Below, in pieces: positions 1 to 7,395 of a DNA stretch of 17,807 bases. The position numbers and the translations under genes were made by a program. Under the pieces are notes generated by a model that was given only the letters and a program-made list of their open reading frames with translations, made no database searches and was not told the origin of the DNA. Every line of letters begins with the position of its first letter. Position 1 is the stretch's first letter. This stretch comes from Bacteroidaceae bacterium (GTDB lineage: Bacteria > Bacteroidota > Bacteroidia > Bacteroidales > Bacteroidaceae): positions 1 to 17,807 of the forward strand of contig JAEDIG010000044.1 in the NCBI GenBank assembly GCA_016292545.1, written 5' to 3'.

Positions 1-22
1 TTAAACTATAAACTATTGCATC

Positions 23-36
23 CGTGCCCCGGCACG
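23..36 (-). terminator. Weak hairpin after the beta-glucuronidase gene
   Basis: A perfect 6-bp inverted repeat (CGTGCC, two-base loop, GGCACG) lies 4 bases past the stop codon of the minus-strand beta-glucuronidase gene. The DNA beyond it on that strand is A/T-rich but has no clean run of T, so a terminator role is only a suggestion from position. The two-base loop is too tight to form fully; the real loop would be 4 to 6 bases. Confidence 0.3.
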
Positions 37-40
37 CCCT

Positions 41-1846
41 TTATTTCCCGTATTCCTGTGCCTTCTGGCGGTAGAAGTCCTGCAACACCCCGAAGGCCAT
101 CTTCTTATGGCCCTTCTCGGAGATGAGGCCCTTGCGGTTGAAGAACCGCTGCTCGTCGTGGAGCTGGCGGCGTGCAGAGCGGAAGTCCATCAGAATCCAT
201 GGCGAGGTGCCCGCAAAGCCAGGCACACGGTTGAACATCTTGAGCGTGCGGTCATAGAGGTCGGCCTGGTATTCCTCGGTCCATTTGGCACCCTTGTCGC
301 CATGGCGTCCGGCCACGGCACCCGCTCCGAACTCGCTCACGAAGAAGGGCTTCTCGTATGGGATGTTCCAGTTGCGGCTGTCCAGGTCGTCCATCTTGCC
401 GGCATACCATCCCAGGTAGCTGTTGAAACTGACGATGTCCACATAGTCGCTCATGTTGTCGCTCACCTTCGAGGTGTTGCCGTCGTGGCTCGTCACCTCC
501 ATGGCCATGCTCACCAGGCGTTCGTCGTCGCGCTCACGCACCTGCGAGGCCAGCCCCTTGAGGAAGGCATCGCGGGGCGCGCTGTGGGGTGTCTCGTTGG
601 CCACCGACCACACCACAATGGCACACCGGTTGTGGTCGCGGTCCATATTGTCCTTCAGCTGGCGCGAGGCGTTGGCATACGTATTGGCATCGTCCCAGTG
701 GATGGTCCAGTAGACGGGCACCTCGCTCCACACCATCAGCCCCATGCGCTCAGCCATGCGCACCATCGGCTCGTTGTGGGGATAATGAGCCAGGCGCACG
801 AAGTTGCATCCCAGCTCCTTTGCCCATGTGAGCAGGGTGGAGTCGTCCTGGGTGGTGGTGCAGCGGCCCGTCTTGTAGGGGGCTTCTTCATGGATGGATA
901 TGCCTCTGAGGAACACGGGCTTTCCGTTGAGCAGCACCTCGCGGCCGCGCGTCTCTATGTGGCGGAAGCCGATGCAGTCGCGGATGACCTCGGTGCCGCA
1001 CGTGATGGCCACGTCGTAGAGCTTGGGCTGTTCGGGCGACCACAGCTGGGGCTTGGCCTTCACCTCGTAGGCGGCACGCCCCGAAGCATCTGTGGTGAGC
1101 GTGAGATTGACCTTCAGTTCGGGCACACTGAGCGTCACCTCCACGCCCTCCTGCGGCCGCGACAGCTGCACATAGCCGCACAGTTTGCTGTAGGAGCCCT
1201 TCAGCAGGCGCAGCTCATAGTCGTCCACCGACACTTCGGGTGTCTCCACCAGCATCACGTCGCGGGTGATGCCGCCATAGTTCCACCAGTCGGAGTTGAC
1301 CGTGGGCACGCCCTCGGGATGGCGGGCCGCATTCACGCGCACCACCACGAAGTTGTCGCCCTCCGCCACACGGTCGGTGATGTCATAGTGGAAAGGCGTG
1401 TAGCCGCCGATGTGCTTGCCCAGCTTCTGTCCGTTCAGGTATACGTCGGCCTCGTAGTTGGCCGCGGCAAAATAGAGATAAGTGCGGCAGCCGGCCTTCT
1501 TGGCATAAGAGAAATCGCGTTTGTACCACACGGAGCCCTCATAGAAGAAGAGGCGGTCCGATTGGGTGTTCCAGTCGCCGGGCACCATGAGCGTCTCTGC
1601 ATCGGTGAAGTCATACTCCACATGGTCGGCCTTGTGTCTGGGCTTGGCATTCTTGAAGAAGCCGTCGGCCGATTCGTTGAGCCGATAGTCGTAATAGCCT
1701 GCGTCGAAGGGGTCTACAATCACTTGCCAGCGTCCGTTGAGCAACGTATGGTTTCTGGCATACACATTGTGCAGAATCGTATCTGCCTGGGTGGATGTGG
1801 TCATGCAAAACAATGCCACAATCCATGAGAACAACCTTGTTTTCAT
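41..1846 (-). CDS. Secreted glycoside hydrolase family 2 beta-glucuronidase
   Basis: This 601-residue protein should remove terminal glucuronic acid from glycans or conjugates in the periplasm or outside the cell. Residues 1-21 form a signal peptide (short basic start, hydrophobic core, small residues before ADT). The GH2 order follows: jelly-roll sugar-binding domain (about 30-200), immunoglobulin-like domain (about 201-295) and TIM barrel (about 296-601). The acid/base glutamate is E418 in VVWSVANE and the nucleophile is E505 in FFVSEFG. N570-R-K572 matches the NxK motif that in known gut beta-glucuronidases contacts the substrate carboxylate (N566/K568 in E. coli GusA), which favours beta-glucuronidase over beta-galactosidase. 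The length is close to E. coli GusA (603). The stretch between SEVPVYW and the acid/base is shorter than in E. coli, suggesting a form without the long active-site Loop 1. It has its own promoter at 1870-1901. A galacturonidase-type GH2 is the main alternative. Confidence 0.87.
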   Translation of the reverse strand: MKTRLFSWIVALFCMTTSTQADTILHNVYARNHTLLNGRWQVIVDPFDAGYYDYRLNESADGFFKNAKPRHKADHVEYDFTDAETLMVPGDWNTQSDRLFFYEGSVWYKRDFSYAKKAGCRTYLYFAAANYEADVYLNGQKLGKHIGGYTPFHYDITDRVAEGDNFVVVRVNAARHPEGVPTVNSDWWNYGGITRDVMLVETPEVSVDDYELRLLKGSYSKLCGYVQLSRPQEGVEVTLSVPELKVNLTLTTDASGRAAYEVKAKPQLWSPEQPKLYDVAITCGTEVIRDCIGFRHIETRGREVLLNGKPVFLRGISIHEEAPYKTGRCTTTQDDSTLLTWAKELGCNFVRLAHYPHNEPMVRMAERMGLMVWSEVPVYWTIHWDDANTYANASRQLKDNMDRDHNRCAIVVWSVANETPHSAPRDAFLKGLASQVRERDDERLVSMAMEVTSHDGNTSKVSDNMSDYVDIVSFNSYLGWYAGKMDDLDSRNWNIPYEKPFFVSEFGAGAVAGRHGDKGAKWTEEYQADLYDRTLKMFNRVPGFAGTSPWILMDFRSARRQLHDEQRFFNRKGLISEKGHKKMAFGVLQDFYRQKAQEYGK

Positions 1847-1869
1847 GTATAAATTCGTTTAACTCCATG

Positions 1870-1901
1870 CAAAAGTAGGGAGAAATCTCCATCCCTCCAA
1901 A
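1870..1901 (-). promoter_or_regulatory. Bacteroidetes-type promoter of the beta-glucuronidase gene
   Basis: Read on the minus strand, TTTG (1901-1898) is followed by a 20-base spacer and TACTTTTG (1877-1870). This fits the Bacteroidetes consensus of a -33 TTTG and a -7 TAnnTTTG. The start codon lies about 23 bases downstream, so the leader is short. This is the best-formed promoter in the window because both boxes are present at the expected spacing. Confidence 0.65.
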
Positions 1902-1906
1902 TTTTT

Positions 1907-1926
1907 CCGTGCTTTTTCGCGCACGG
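1907..1926. promoter_or_regulatory. Inverted repeat upstream of the beta-glucuronidase promoter
   Basis: CCGTGC (1907-1912) and GCACGG (1921-1926) are perfect reverse complements around an 8-base A/T-rich centre. The repeat sits 5 bases upstream of the -33 box and 26 bases past the stop of the regulator gene, both read on the minus strand. On that strand the hairpin is followed by A residues rather than T, so it does not look like an intrinsic terminator for the regulator. It could be an operator for the beta-glucuronidase gene; no bound protein can be named. Confidence 0.3.
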
Positions 1927-1952
1927 AGTGCGTGTGCAGGCTTGCGGGAAGG

Positions 1953-2930
1953 TCAGGACAGATGGGCGTCCTCGAGCGACACCAGACCGTTCACGATGGC
2001 ATAGATGGTGAGGCCTGCGGTGGAATGGATGCCCAGCTTGCGGCTGATGTTGCGCCTGTGGGTCATCACCGTGTTCACCGAGATGAAGAGTGCCTCGGCA
2101 ATCTCCTTGTTCGACAATCCCTTCACCACCTGCACGATAATCTCGCGCTCGCGCTGGCTCACACCGTCGCCCGCCGCCCTGTCGGCCGTGGCCGCGGTCT
2201 CCTCAAACGCCTCCTCGGTGCCGCGCTGCTGCAGGTCCTCCTCCAGCCGTCTCACACATTCGGCCAGCAGGGTGTCCTCCATGCGGCAGTGGGTGAGCAG
2301 GTCCTCCTCGGTCATGTAGATGTCCATGAGCACCTCGCCCATCAGCTGTGCATTGCTGCCGGAGGGGTAATAGCGGATGATGATGCTCTTGAGTTCGGCA
2401 ATGCTTTTCTCTATGCTGGCATGGTTGCCCAGGTGGCGGCTGGCCAGTTCGGCATAGGTGACCGCAGAGGATAGCCTGCCTGCAAGCAGTTCCTCCACGT
2501 ATGGATGGATGTGGTCGTTCTCGTATGCCATGTGGTTGGCCACCTCGGCTGCATATTCGTCATAGAACTTGAGTATGAGCATCGAAATCTGGTTGCGCGA
2601 GGAGCAGTCGAGTGCCTCGATGAGCTTGCGCCGTATGCCCGGCAGGCGGAAATCCACGAAATAGGTGTGTGTATTCTTCAGATAGCGGATAAAGTCGGGC
2701 AGCGATATCTGCTCGGCCATCTCGTTGATATGCGCGTGTGCCATGTCCTTCAGATAGTTGACAACCGTCAGGAAGGTGGTCACCTCCACGCCTGCCTTCC
2801 TGCACGTCTCGGCCACCGTCTGGTCACCGAATCCCAGTGTGATGCCAAAGCGGCTTATCATCTGCAGCATGCGGTAATCGTCGCTGATGACGTCGCTCAT
2901 AGGGTCGTTCTCGTGATATTTCTCTGTCAT
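1953..2930 (-). CDS. Hemerythrin/RIC-like sensor fused to a LuxR-type HTH regulator
   Basis: This 325-residue cytoplasmic protein is read as a one-component transcription factor. Residues 15-62 resemble the ScdA_N/DUF542 domain of RIC (YtfE/ScdA) di-iron repair proteins, but the usual Cys-Cys pair is absent (GITLGFGD at that point). Residues about 80-235 are all-helical with H88, H133-x3-E137, H170 and H214-x3-E218. These spacings (45, 4, 37, 44, 4) nearly match the YtfE di-iron ligands as I recall them (H84, H129, E133, H160, H204, E208), the third gap being 6 longer. Residues 258-322 are a GerE/LuxR helix-turn-helix with SQRERE, GLSNKEIA and VNTVMTHRRNISRKLGI. An acidic linker (about 230-256) joins the two parts. 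The likely input is O2, NO or iron status acting on a di-iron centre; this is inference. It is divergent from the porin/imelysin/cytochrome operon, which is the most likely target. The ATG at 2930 is used; Met11 is an alternative start. Confidence 0.82.
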   Translation of the reverse strand: MTEKYHENDPMSDVISDDYRMLQMISRFGITLGFGDQTVAETCRKAGVEVTTFLTVVNYLKDMAHAHINEMAEQISLPDFIRYLKNTHTYFVDFRLPGIRRKLIEALDCSSRNQISMLILKFYDEYAAEVANHMAYENDHIHPYVEELLAGRLSSAVTYAELASRHLGNHASIEKSIAELKSIIIRYYPSGSNAQLMGEVLMDIYMTEEDLLTHCRMEDTLLAECVRRLEEDLQQRGTEEAFEETAATADRAAGDGVSQREREIIVQVVKGLSNKEIAEALFISVNTVMTHRRNISRKLGIHSTAGLTIYAIVNGLVSLEDAHLS

Positions 2931-2963
2931 GCGTTTTATGTATTATACATCGCTATTCCGCTG

Positions 2964-2971
2964 CAAATTTA
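2964..2971 (-). promoter_or_regulatory. Candidate -7 box for the hemerythrin-LuxR gene
   Basis: The minus-strand octamer TAAATTTG fits the Bacteroidetes -7 consensus TAnnTTTG and lies 33 bases before the start codon. No TTTG box is visible about 20 bases further upstream, so the assignment rests on one element only. Confidence 0.4.
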
Positions 2972-3117
2972 TAACTTGTTTGCATAATTTCCGCCCCTCC
3001 ATACCCACTTTTTTTGTCTTCGATGGGCAAAATCACTGTTTTTGGGTAACTGCCCGGGGAAGGGGACACGGGTGAAAATCATATTTTTTGCGTATTGTGG
3101 CGTTCTGCAAACAGGCG

Positions 3118-3125
3118 TACCTTTG
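3118..3125 (+). promoter_or_regulatory. -7 box of the porin/imelysin/cytochrome operon
   Basis: TACCTTTG matches the Bacteroidetes -7 consensus TAnnTTTG. ATTG at 3094-3097 stands 20 bases upstream as a partial -33 element. The first start codon is 37 bases downstream, which gives a short leader of about 30 bases. No other good -7 box is seen between 3118 and the end of the fifth gene, in line with one operon. Confidence 0.55.
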
Positions 3126-3162
3126 CAGCCGGAAACAGAACATAAACAACAATACGCACAAC

Positions 3163-4581
3163 ATGACTGCAAAAAGAACATGGGCTTTCATGCTCACGGC
3201 GGCACTGGCATCGGCCAGCGCATCGGCCAAGTGGAACAGGGATTCCACTGAATACGACTCCTTCGACCGCTTCCGCGTGGGCGGCTACGGCGAACTGGTG
3301 GCCGCATTCAAGAACTACGGCATCAACCGCTTCAACGGCACCCAGCAGGGCAACAGCCACATCCACCGAGGCACCATCTCCATCCCGCGGTTCACCATCG
3401 CCGGCGACTACAAATGGAACCGCCGATGGAGGCTGGGAATGGAGATTGAATTTGAAAACGGGGGCACAGGCACGGTGTATGAACTGGAGAACACCGAGAA
3501 CGGCGAATACGAAACGGAAATCGAGAAGGGCGGCGAAGTGGTGCTGGAGCAGCTCCACATCACCTACAGCCCCAGCCCGCACTTCAACCTGCAGCTGGGC
3601 CACATGGTGCTGCCCGTGGGCACATGGAACATCTACCACGAGCCCATGAACTACCTATCCACCGTGCGACCCGAGGGAGAGACATCGCTGGTGCCCGCCA
3701 GCTGGCACGAAACGGGTATCAGCCTCTTCGGCCAGTTCGGGCGCAAATGGGCCAGCTTCCAATGGGCGGCGATGGTGACGGAGGGCCTCAACGCCAACGG
3801 CTTCGACCGCAACAACTGGGTGAATCCGGGCAAGCAGGGGCTCTTTGAGGACGACAACTTCACCAGCCCCGCCTATACCGCCCGCCTCAGCTACAACGGC
3901 ATTCCCGGCCTCACGGTGGGCGGCACATTCTACTATTGCGCCAATGCCGCCTCCAACTCCGACAAGCCTCAGACCTACGGTTTCAGGGTGCCCGTGCGCA
4001 TCTGGAGCGCCGATGCCCGCTACAGCAACACATGGCTCACGGCCACGGCCAACCTGCTGCGCGGCAACCTGGGCAACTCGGCAGCCCTGACGGGCAGGAA
4101 CGTGAAGCTGTCGAACAACTCGCCTTATACGCGCACCGCACCCATCGCCCACAAGGCCGCCTGCTACGGTGTGGAGGCGGGGCTGAAGCTGAAAGGACTG
4201 GTGGACGGCAGACGGATGCCCGACCTCATTCCGTTTTTCCGCTATGAATACTACAACGCGCAGCAGCAGGTGGATGCACCCTATGTGGCCGACAACCGCC
4301 TGAAGACTTCCCTCTGGACGGCAGGCATCAACTACCGCCCGCACCCCGTCATCATCATCAAGGCCGACTACACCAAACGCCGCATCGGCGAAGGGGCCTT
4401 CAACAACGAAAACGAGTTTGCACTGGGCGTGGCCTTTGCCGGATGGTTCTTCTCGGACCGCACCATGAGCGACCGCAAGGCCAAGCAGAGCATCGACCGC
4501 CACCAGCAGACCATCGACCGCATGAACCAAAGGCTGGAACAGATGCAGCAGCAGATTGATGAACTGAAAAACAGACGATAG
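3163..4581 (+). CDS. Outer-membrane beta-barrel porin with C-terminal coiled coil
   Basis: The 472-residue product starts at the ATG at 3163, which gives a signal peptide (MTAKRTWAFMLTAALASASA, cut near SAK-W). An upstream in-frame start at 3088 would lie before the promoter and lacks a signal sequence. The body alternates polar and aromatic residues as in transmembrane beta-strands (for example FRVGGYGEL, FTIAGDYKW, RLGMEIEFEN, FNLQLGHMVLPVG), like porins that Bacteroidetes annotation calls putative outer-membrane or phosphate-selective porins. The last apparent strand ends at FAGWFF (about residue 430). It is followed by 42 residues with a regular heptad pattern (I444, I451, M454, L458, M461, I465, L468), a probable coiled coil. 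A C-terminal coil instead of a terminal aromatic residue is unusual for a barrel. It is the first gene of a five-gene operon, 44 bases before the imelysin gene. Its likely role is passage or docking of the operon's ligand at the outer membrane; the ligand is unknown. Confidence 0.75.
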   Translation: MTAKRTWAFMLTAALASASASAKWNRDSTEYDSFDRFRVGGYGELVAAFKNYGINRFNGTQQGNSHIHRGTISIPRFTIAGDYKWNRRWRLGMEIEFENGGTGTVYELENTENGEYETEIEKGGEVVLEQLHITYSPSPHFNLQLGHMVLPVGTWNIYHEPMNYLSTVRPEGETSLVPASWHETGISLFGQFGRKWASFQWAAMVTEGLNANGFDRNNWVNPGKQGLFEDDNFTSPAYTARLSYNGIPGLTVGGTFYYCANAASNSDKPQTYGFRVPVRIWSADARYSNTWLTATANLLRGNLGNSAALTGRNVKLSNNSPYTRTAPIAHKAACYGVEAGLKLKGLVDGRRMPDLIPFFRYEYYNAQQQVDAPYVADNRLKTSLWTAGINYRPHPVIIIKADYTKRRIGEGAFNNENEFALGVAFAGWFFSDRTMSDRKAKQSIDRHQQTIDRMNQRLEQMQQQIDELKNRR

Positions 4582-4625
4582 ACGATTACATATAATAATA
4601 TAAGTAACAAAAAACAGAAACAGAC

Positions 4626-5813
4626 ATGAAGACTTTCAACCTGAAGACGCTTGGCCTGGCCGCCATGGTGAGCCTGGCAGCATGCTCCGACGAGGAAACC
4701 ACCAAAACCATGCCCGAAGGCACCGACGAAGTGACGCTGGCAACAGACAACATCGACATCACGGCGCAGAACCTGGCCAACTGGACAGCCTACGCCTGCC
4801 GTGTGGCCGAACTGCTGGCCCAGGATGCCGCCACACTCCATGCCGACTGGGACGTGAGCTACAAGGGCGGAGCCTCGTTTGCCACCCAATTCAAGCAGGG
4901 CAACAGCGCCTATCCCAGCGCCATCTCGTGTGTGGAGCAGATTGTGGACGGATGTGCCGACATTGCCAATGAGGTGGGCACGGCCAAGATCGGCGAGCCC
5001 CGCGACCTGTGGGAATCGGGCAAATACACCGAAGCCGTGTATGCCGTGGAGAGCTGGTACAGCTACCACTCCATCGACGACTATGCCAACAACATACGCA
5101 GCATCCAGAACGCCTTCTACGGCTCGCGCGACGGCCGCACCGAAGCCGAGCACAGCCTTGCCGGCTACCTGATGGCACACAACGCACCGCTCTACACCGA
5201 GACGAAGGCGGCCATCACTGCCGCCATCTCTGCCATCGAGAACATGGCTGCCCCCTTCCGCAGCCACATCGGCAACAGCGGGGTGCTGGCAGCCATGGAT
5301 GCCTGCTCCAGCCTGGAACAGGTGCTTTCCAACAGGCTGAAGGGCTACATCACCTCGCTCACCGGCGAGGCCGAGGGCGAGGAGCTGGCACGCATCGTGG
5401 AGAACTATGTGGACAATGTGGTGCTGCCCACCTATGCCGACCTGGCCGCCTGCAACCGCCAGCTGAGCACCGCCGTGGCCACGCTGAGGGACAACCCCTC
5501 GGACGCCGCGTTCAAGGCTGCCGCCGAAGCATGGATGACCGCACGTGCACCCTGGGAAAAAAGCGAGGCCTTCCTGTTTGGCCCCGTAGACGAGGAGGGG
5601 CTCGATCCCAACATGGACTCTTGGCCGCTCGACCAGGCCGCCATTGCCAACATCCTGCGCACGGGTGACTTCAGCGACCTGGAATACGGCCAGGAGGCAG
5701 GCGACAAGGAGGTGGAGGCCGCCCAGAACGTGCGCGGGTTCCACACACTGGAGTTCCTGCTGTTCAAGGAAGGCAAGCCGCGCACCGTGCCCCAGGCCGC
5801 CGCTAACCAATAA
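4626..5813 (+). CDS. Imelysin family (M75) lipoprotein, probable metal-binding
   Basis: This 395-residue protein belongs to the imelysin/EfeO-like M75 family, which binds iron or related metals outside the cytoplasm in several bacteria; true peptidase activity is doubtful for most members. The family signature GxHxxE is seen as G371-F-H373-T-L-E376. The C-terminal repeat also carries the usual WEKSEAFLFGP...DSWPLD block (310-335), and the N-terminal repeat has ESWYSYHSIDDY (142-153), as expected for the two four-helix bundles. The lipobox is LAAC with lipidated C20. The following SDEE resembles the Bacteroidetes lipoprotein export signal that sends lipoproteins to the cell surface. It sits between the barrel protein and the di-haem oxidoreductase, with only 13 bases to the latter. 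Pairing of imelysin and DUF1111-type di-haem genes is a recurrent arrangement in bacteria. The family call is confident; the substrate (iron, haem or copper) is not known. Confidence 0.88.
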   Translation: MKTFNLKTLGLAAMVSLAACSDEETTKTMPEGTDEVTLATDNIDITAQNLANWTAYACRVAELLAQDAATLHADWDVSYKGGASFATQFKQGNSAYPSAISCVEQIVDGCADIANEVGTAKIGEPRDLWESGKYTEAVYAVESWYSYHSIDDYANNIRSIQNAFYGSRDGRTEAEHSLAGYLMAHNAPLYTETKAAITAAISAIENMAAPFRSHIGNSGVLAAMDACSSLEQVLSNRLKGYITSLTGEAEGEELARIVENYVDNVVLPTYADLAACNRQLSTAVATLRDNPSDAAFKAAAEAWMTARAPWEKSEAFLFGPVDEEGLDPNMDSWPLDQAAIANILRTGDFSDLEYGQEAGDKEVEAAQNVRGFHTLEFLLFKEGKPRTVPQAAANQ

Positions 5814-5826
5814 CACGACCGCAGAC

Positions 5827-7353
5827 ATGAGCAAAAGAACCTGCTACACACGCCTGGCCACACTGCTGGCCGGGCTGCTCATGGCCGCAGGATGCGAGGA
5901 CGGGGACGGGCTGGACGTGGTGGAGATAGACGTGCCCGAGCAGTATGCCCTTTCGGCCGGCACCAGCACGGTGTTCATCAACTCCAGCTTTGCCTACGAC
6001 ACCGAAGCCCCCTGGGTGTCGGCCTCGGCCACATGCTCCAGGCGGTTCACCCGCGGCGACAGGCTCTATGACGACGCACGCACACAAAGCGACGGACTGG
6101 GACCGGTGTATGCGGGCTACAGCTGCGGCTCGTGCCACCGCAACGCCGGCCGCACCAAGCCCGCCCTGTGGACACAGACAGGCACCGATGCCGACGGCAC
6201 ACCCGTCTACGGTTCCGGCACCTACGGCTTCAGCGCCATGCTGGTGTACATCACCCGGCGCAACGGTGCCTTCTTCCAGCAATACGGGCGCGTGCTCCAC
6301 GACCAGGCCATCTACGGCGTGCAGGCCGAGGGCAAGCTGGAATGCCGCTGGCACGAGGAGCAGTTTGCCTTCCCCGACGGGGAGCCCTACAGCCTGGTGT
6401 GGCCCGAATACCGCATCACCGACTGGTATGCACCCTACGACGGCACCACCACACCCATCCGGCCCGAGGACCTCTTCTGCTCGGTGCGCATCCCCCTGCG
6501 CCACGTGGGGCTGGGCCAGATGATGGCCATCGACCGCAACGAGATAGAGGCCCTGGCCGCACGCAGCAACTATCCCGAATACGGCATCAGCGGACGATGC
6601 AACTACATCACCGAAAGGGGCGTGAGGCAGGTGGGGCTCTCGGGCAACAAGGCACAGCATGCCGACCTGACGGTGGAACTGGGCTTCTCGAGCGACATGG
6701 GATGCACCAACAGCCGCTATCCCGAGGAGATATGCGAAGGACAGCTGCAGATGCAGGAAGGCTCCATGATGGGGCTGCTGTATGACCGGCTGGACGTGAG
6801 CACCGAGGACATGGAGAACGTGGACTACTACCTGCATGCACTGGGCGTGCCCGCCCGCCGGCTGGGCAGCACACAGACGGCAGCCCCCTACAAGGGGCAG
6901 ACCCTCACCGAGCGCCAGCTGGTGGCCATAGGCGAACAGCGGTTCCACGATGCCAAGTGCCACCTGTGCCACACCACCACCCTCCACACCCGGCCCCGGG
7001 GCGCCACACTGCTCAACGGCACCGAACTGCCCTGGCTGGGCAACCAGACCATCCACCCCTACAGCGACTTCCTGCTCCACGACATGGGGTCGGAAATCAT
7101 GGGCGTGGGGCTGAACGACAACTACGTGAGCGGACTGGCCCGGGGCAACGAATGGCGCACCACCCCGCTGTGGGGCGTGGGCCTGCAGGAGAAGGTGAAC
7201 GCACACACCTATCTGCTCCACGACGGGCGCGCACGCAACCTGACGGAGGCCATCATGTGGCACGGCGGCGAGGGAAAGGCCAGCAAGAACCTCTTCGCCC
7301 GCATGCACAAGGACGACCGGGCGGCCCTGGTGAAATTTCTGGAAAGCCTCTGA
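5827..7353 (+). CDS. Di-haem oxidoreductase (DHOR/DUF1111) lipoprotein
   Basis: The product has 508 residues and carries two c-type haem sites, C100-G-S-C103-H104 and C378-H-L-C381-H382. It matches the family often named 'putative thiol oxidoreductase' (DUF1111, di-haem oxidoreductase): FLLHDMGSEI (415-424), EWRTTPLWGVGL (442-453) and LLHDGRARNLTEAIMWHGG (463-481) are its typical blocks. The chosen ATG at 5827 follows the imelysin stop by 13 bases and gives a signal peptide with lipobox MAAGC (C23). The next residues EDGDG are acidic, so export to the outer surface is possible. The frame stays open upstream but those codons overlap the imelysin gene and would spoil the signal peptide. The reaction is unknown; the thiol oxidoreductase name is not backed by a known activity. 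Context suggests electron exchange with the imelysin protein, its metal, or the mono-haem protein encoded two genes later. Confidence 0.88.
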   Translation: MSKRTCYTRLATLLAGLLMAAGCEDGDGLDVVEIDVPEQYALSAGTSTVFINSSFAYDTEAPWVSASATCSRRFTRGDRLYDDARTQSDGLGPVYAGYSCGSCHRNAGRTKPALWTQTGTDADGTPVYGSGTYGFSAMLVYITRRNGAFFQQYGRVLHDQAIYGVQAEGKLECRWHEEQFAFPDGEPYSLVWPEYRITDWYAPYDGTTTPIRPEDLFCSVRIPLRHVGLGQMMAIDRNEIEALAARSNYPEYGISGRCNYITERGVRQVGLSGNKAQHADLTVELGFSSDMGCTNSRYPEEICEGQLQMQEGSMMGLLYDRLDVSTEDMENVDYYLHALGVPARRLGSTQTAAPYKGQTLTERQLVAIGEQRFHDAKCHLCHTTTLHTRPRGATLLNGTELPWLGNQTIHPYSDFLLHDMGSEIMGVGLNDNYVSGLARGNEWRTTPLWGVGLQEKVNAHTYLLHDGRARNLTEAIMWHGGEGKASKNLFARMHKDDRAALVKFLESL

Positions 7354-7395
7354 CGCAATCTTATATATCAACCCATTTCCTACAATCCTACACAG

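Larger units (their letters stand above)
2931..3162. promoter_or_regulatory. Divergent promoter region between regulator and envelope operon
   Basis: These 232 bases separate two start codons that point away from each other. They hold a -7-like box for each side (2964-2971 minus, 3118-3125 plus), homopolymeric T runs at 3009-3015 and 3039-3043, and a G/C-rich patch around 3052-3068. A loose GGGCA/TGCCC pair (3025-3029, 3051-3055) is the only inverted repeat noticed. This is the obvious place for the divergent regulator to bind, but no convincing palindromic operator could be picked out by eye. Confidence 0.5.

Noticed and set aside
107..1828. A 573-codon plus-strand open frame antisense to the beta-glucuronidase gene
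   Set aside because: Composition is typical of a shadow frame and the opposite strand encodes a full GH2 enzyme with all active-site residues.
3088..3162. An upstream start that would add 25 residues to the first porin
   Set aside because: It lies before the -7 box at 3118 and would bury the signal peptide that begins at 3163.
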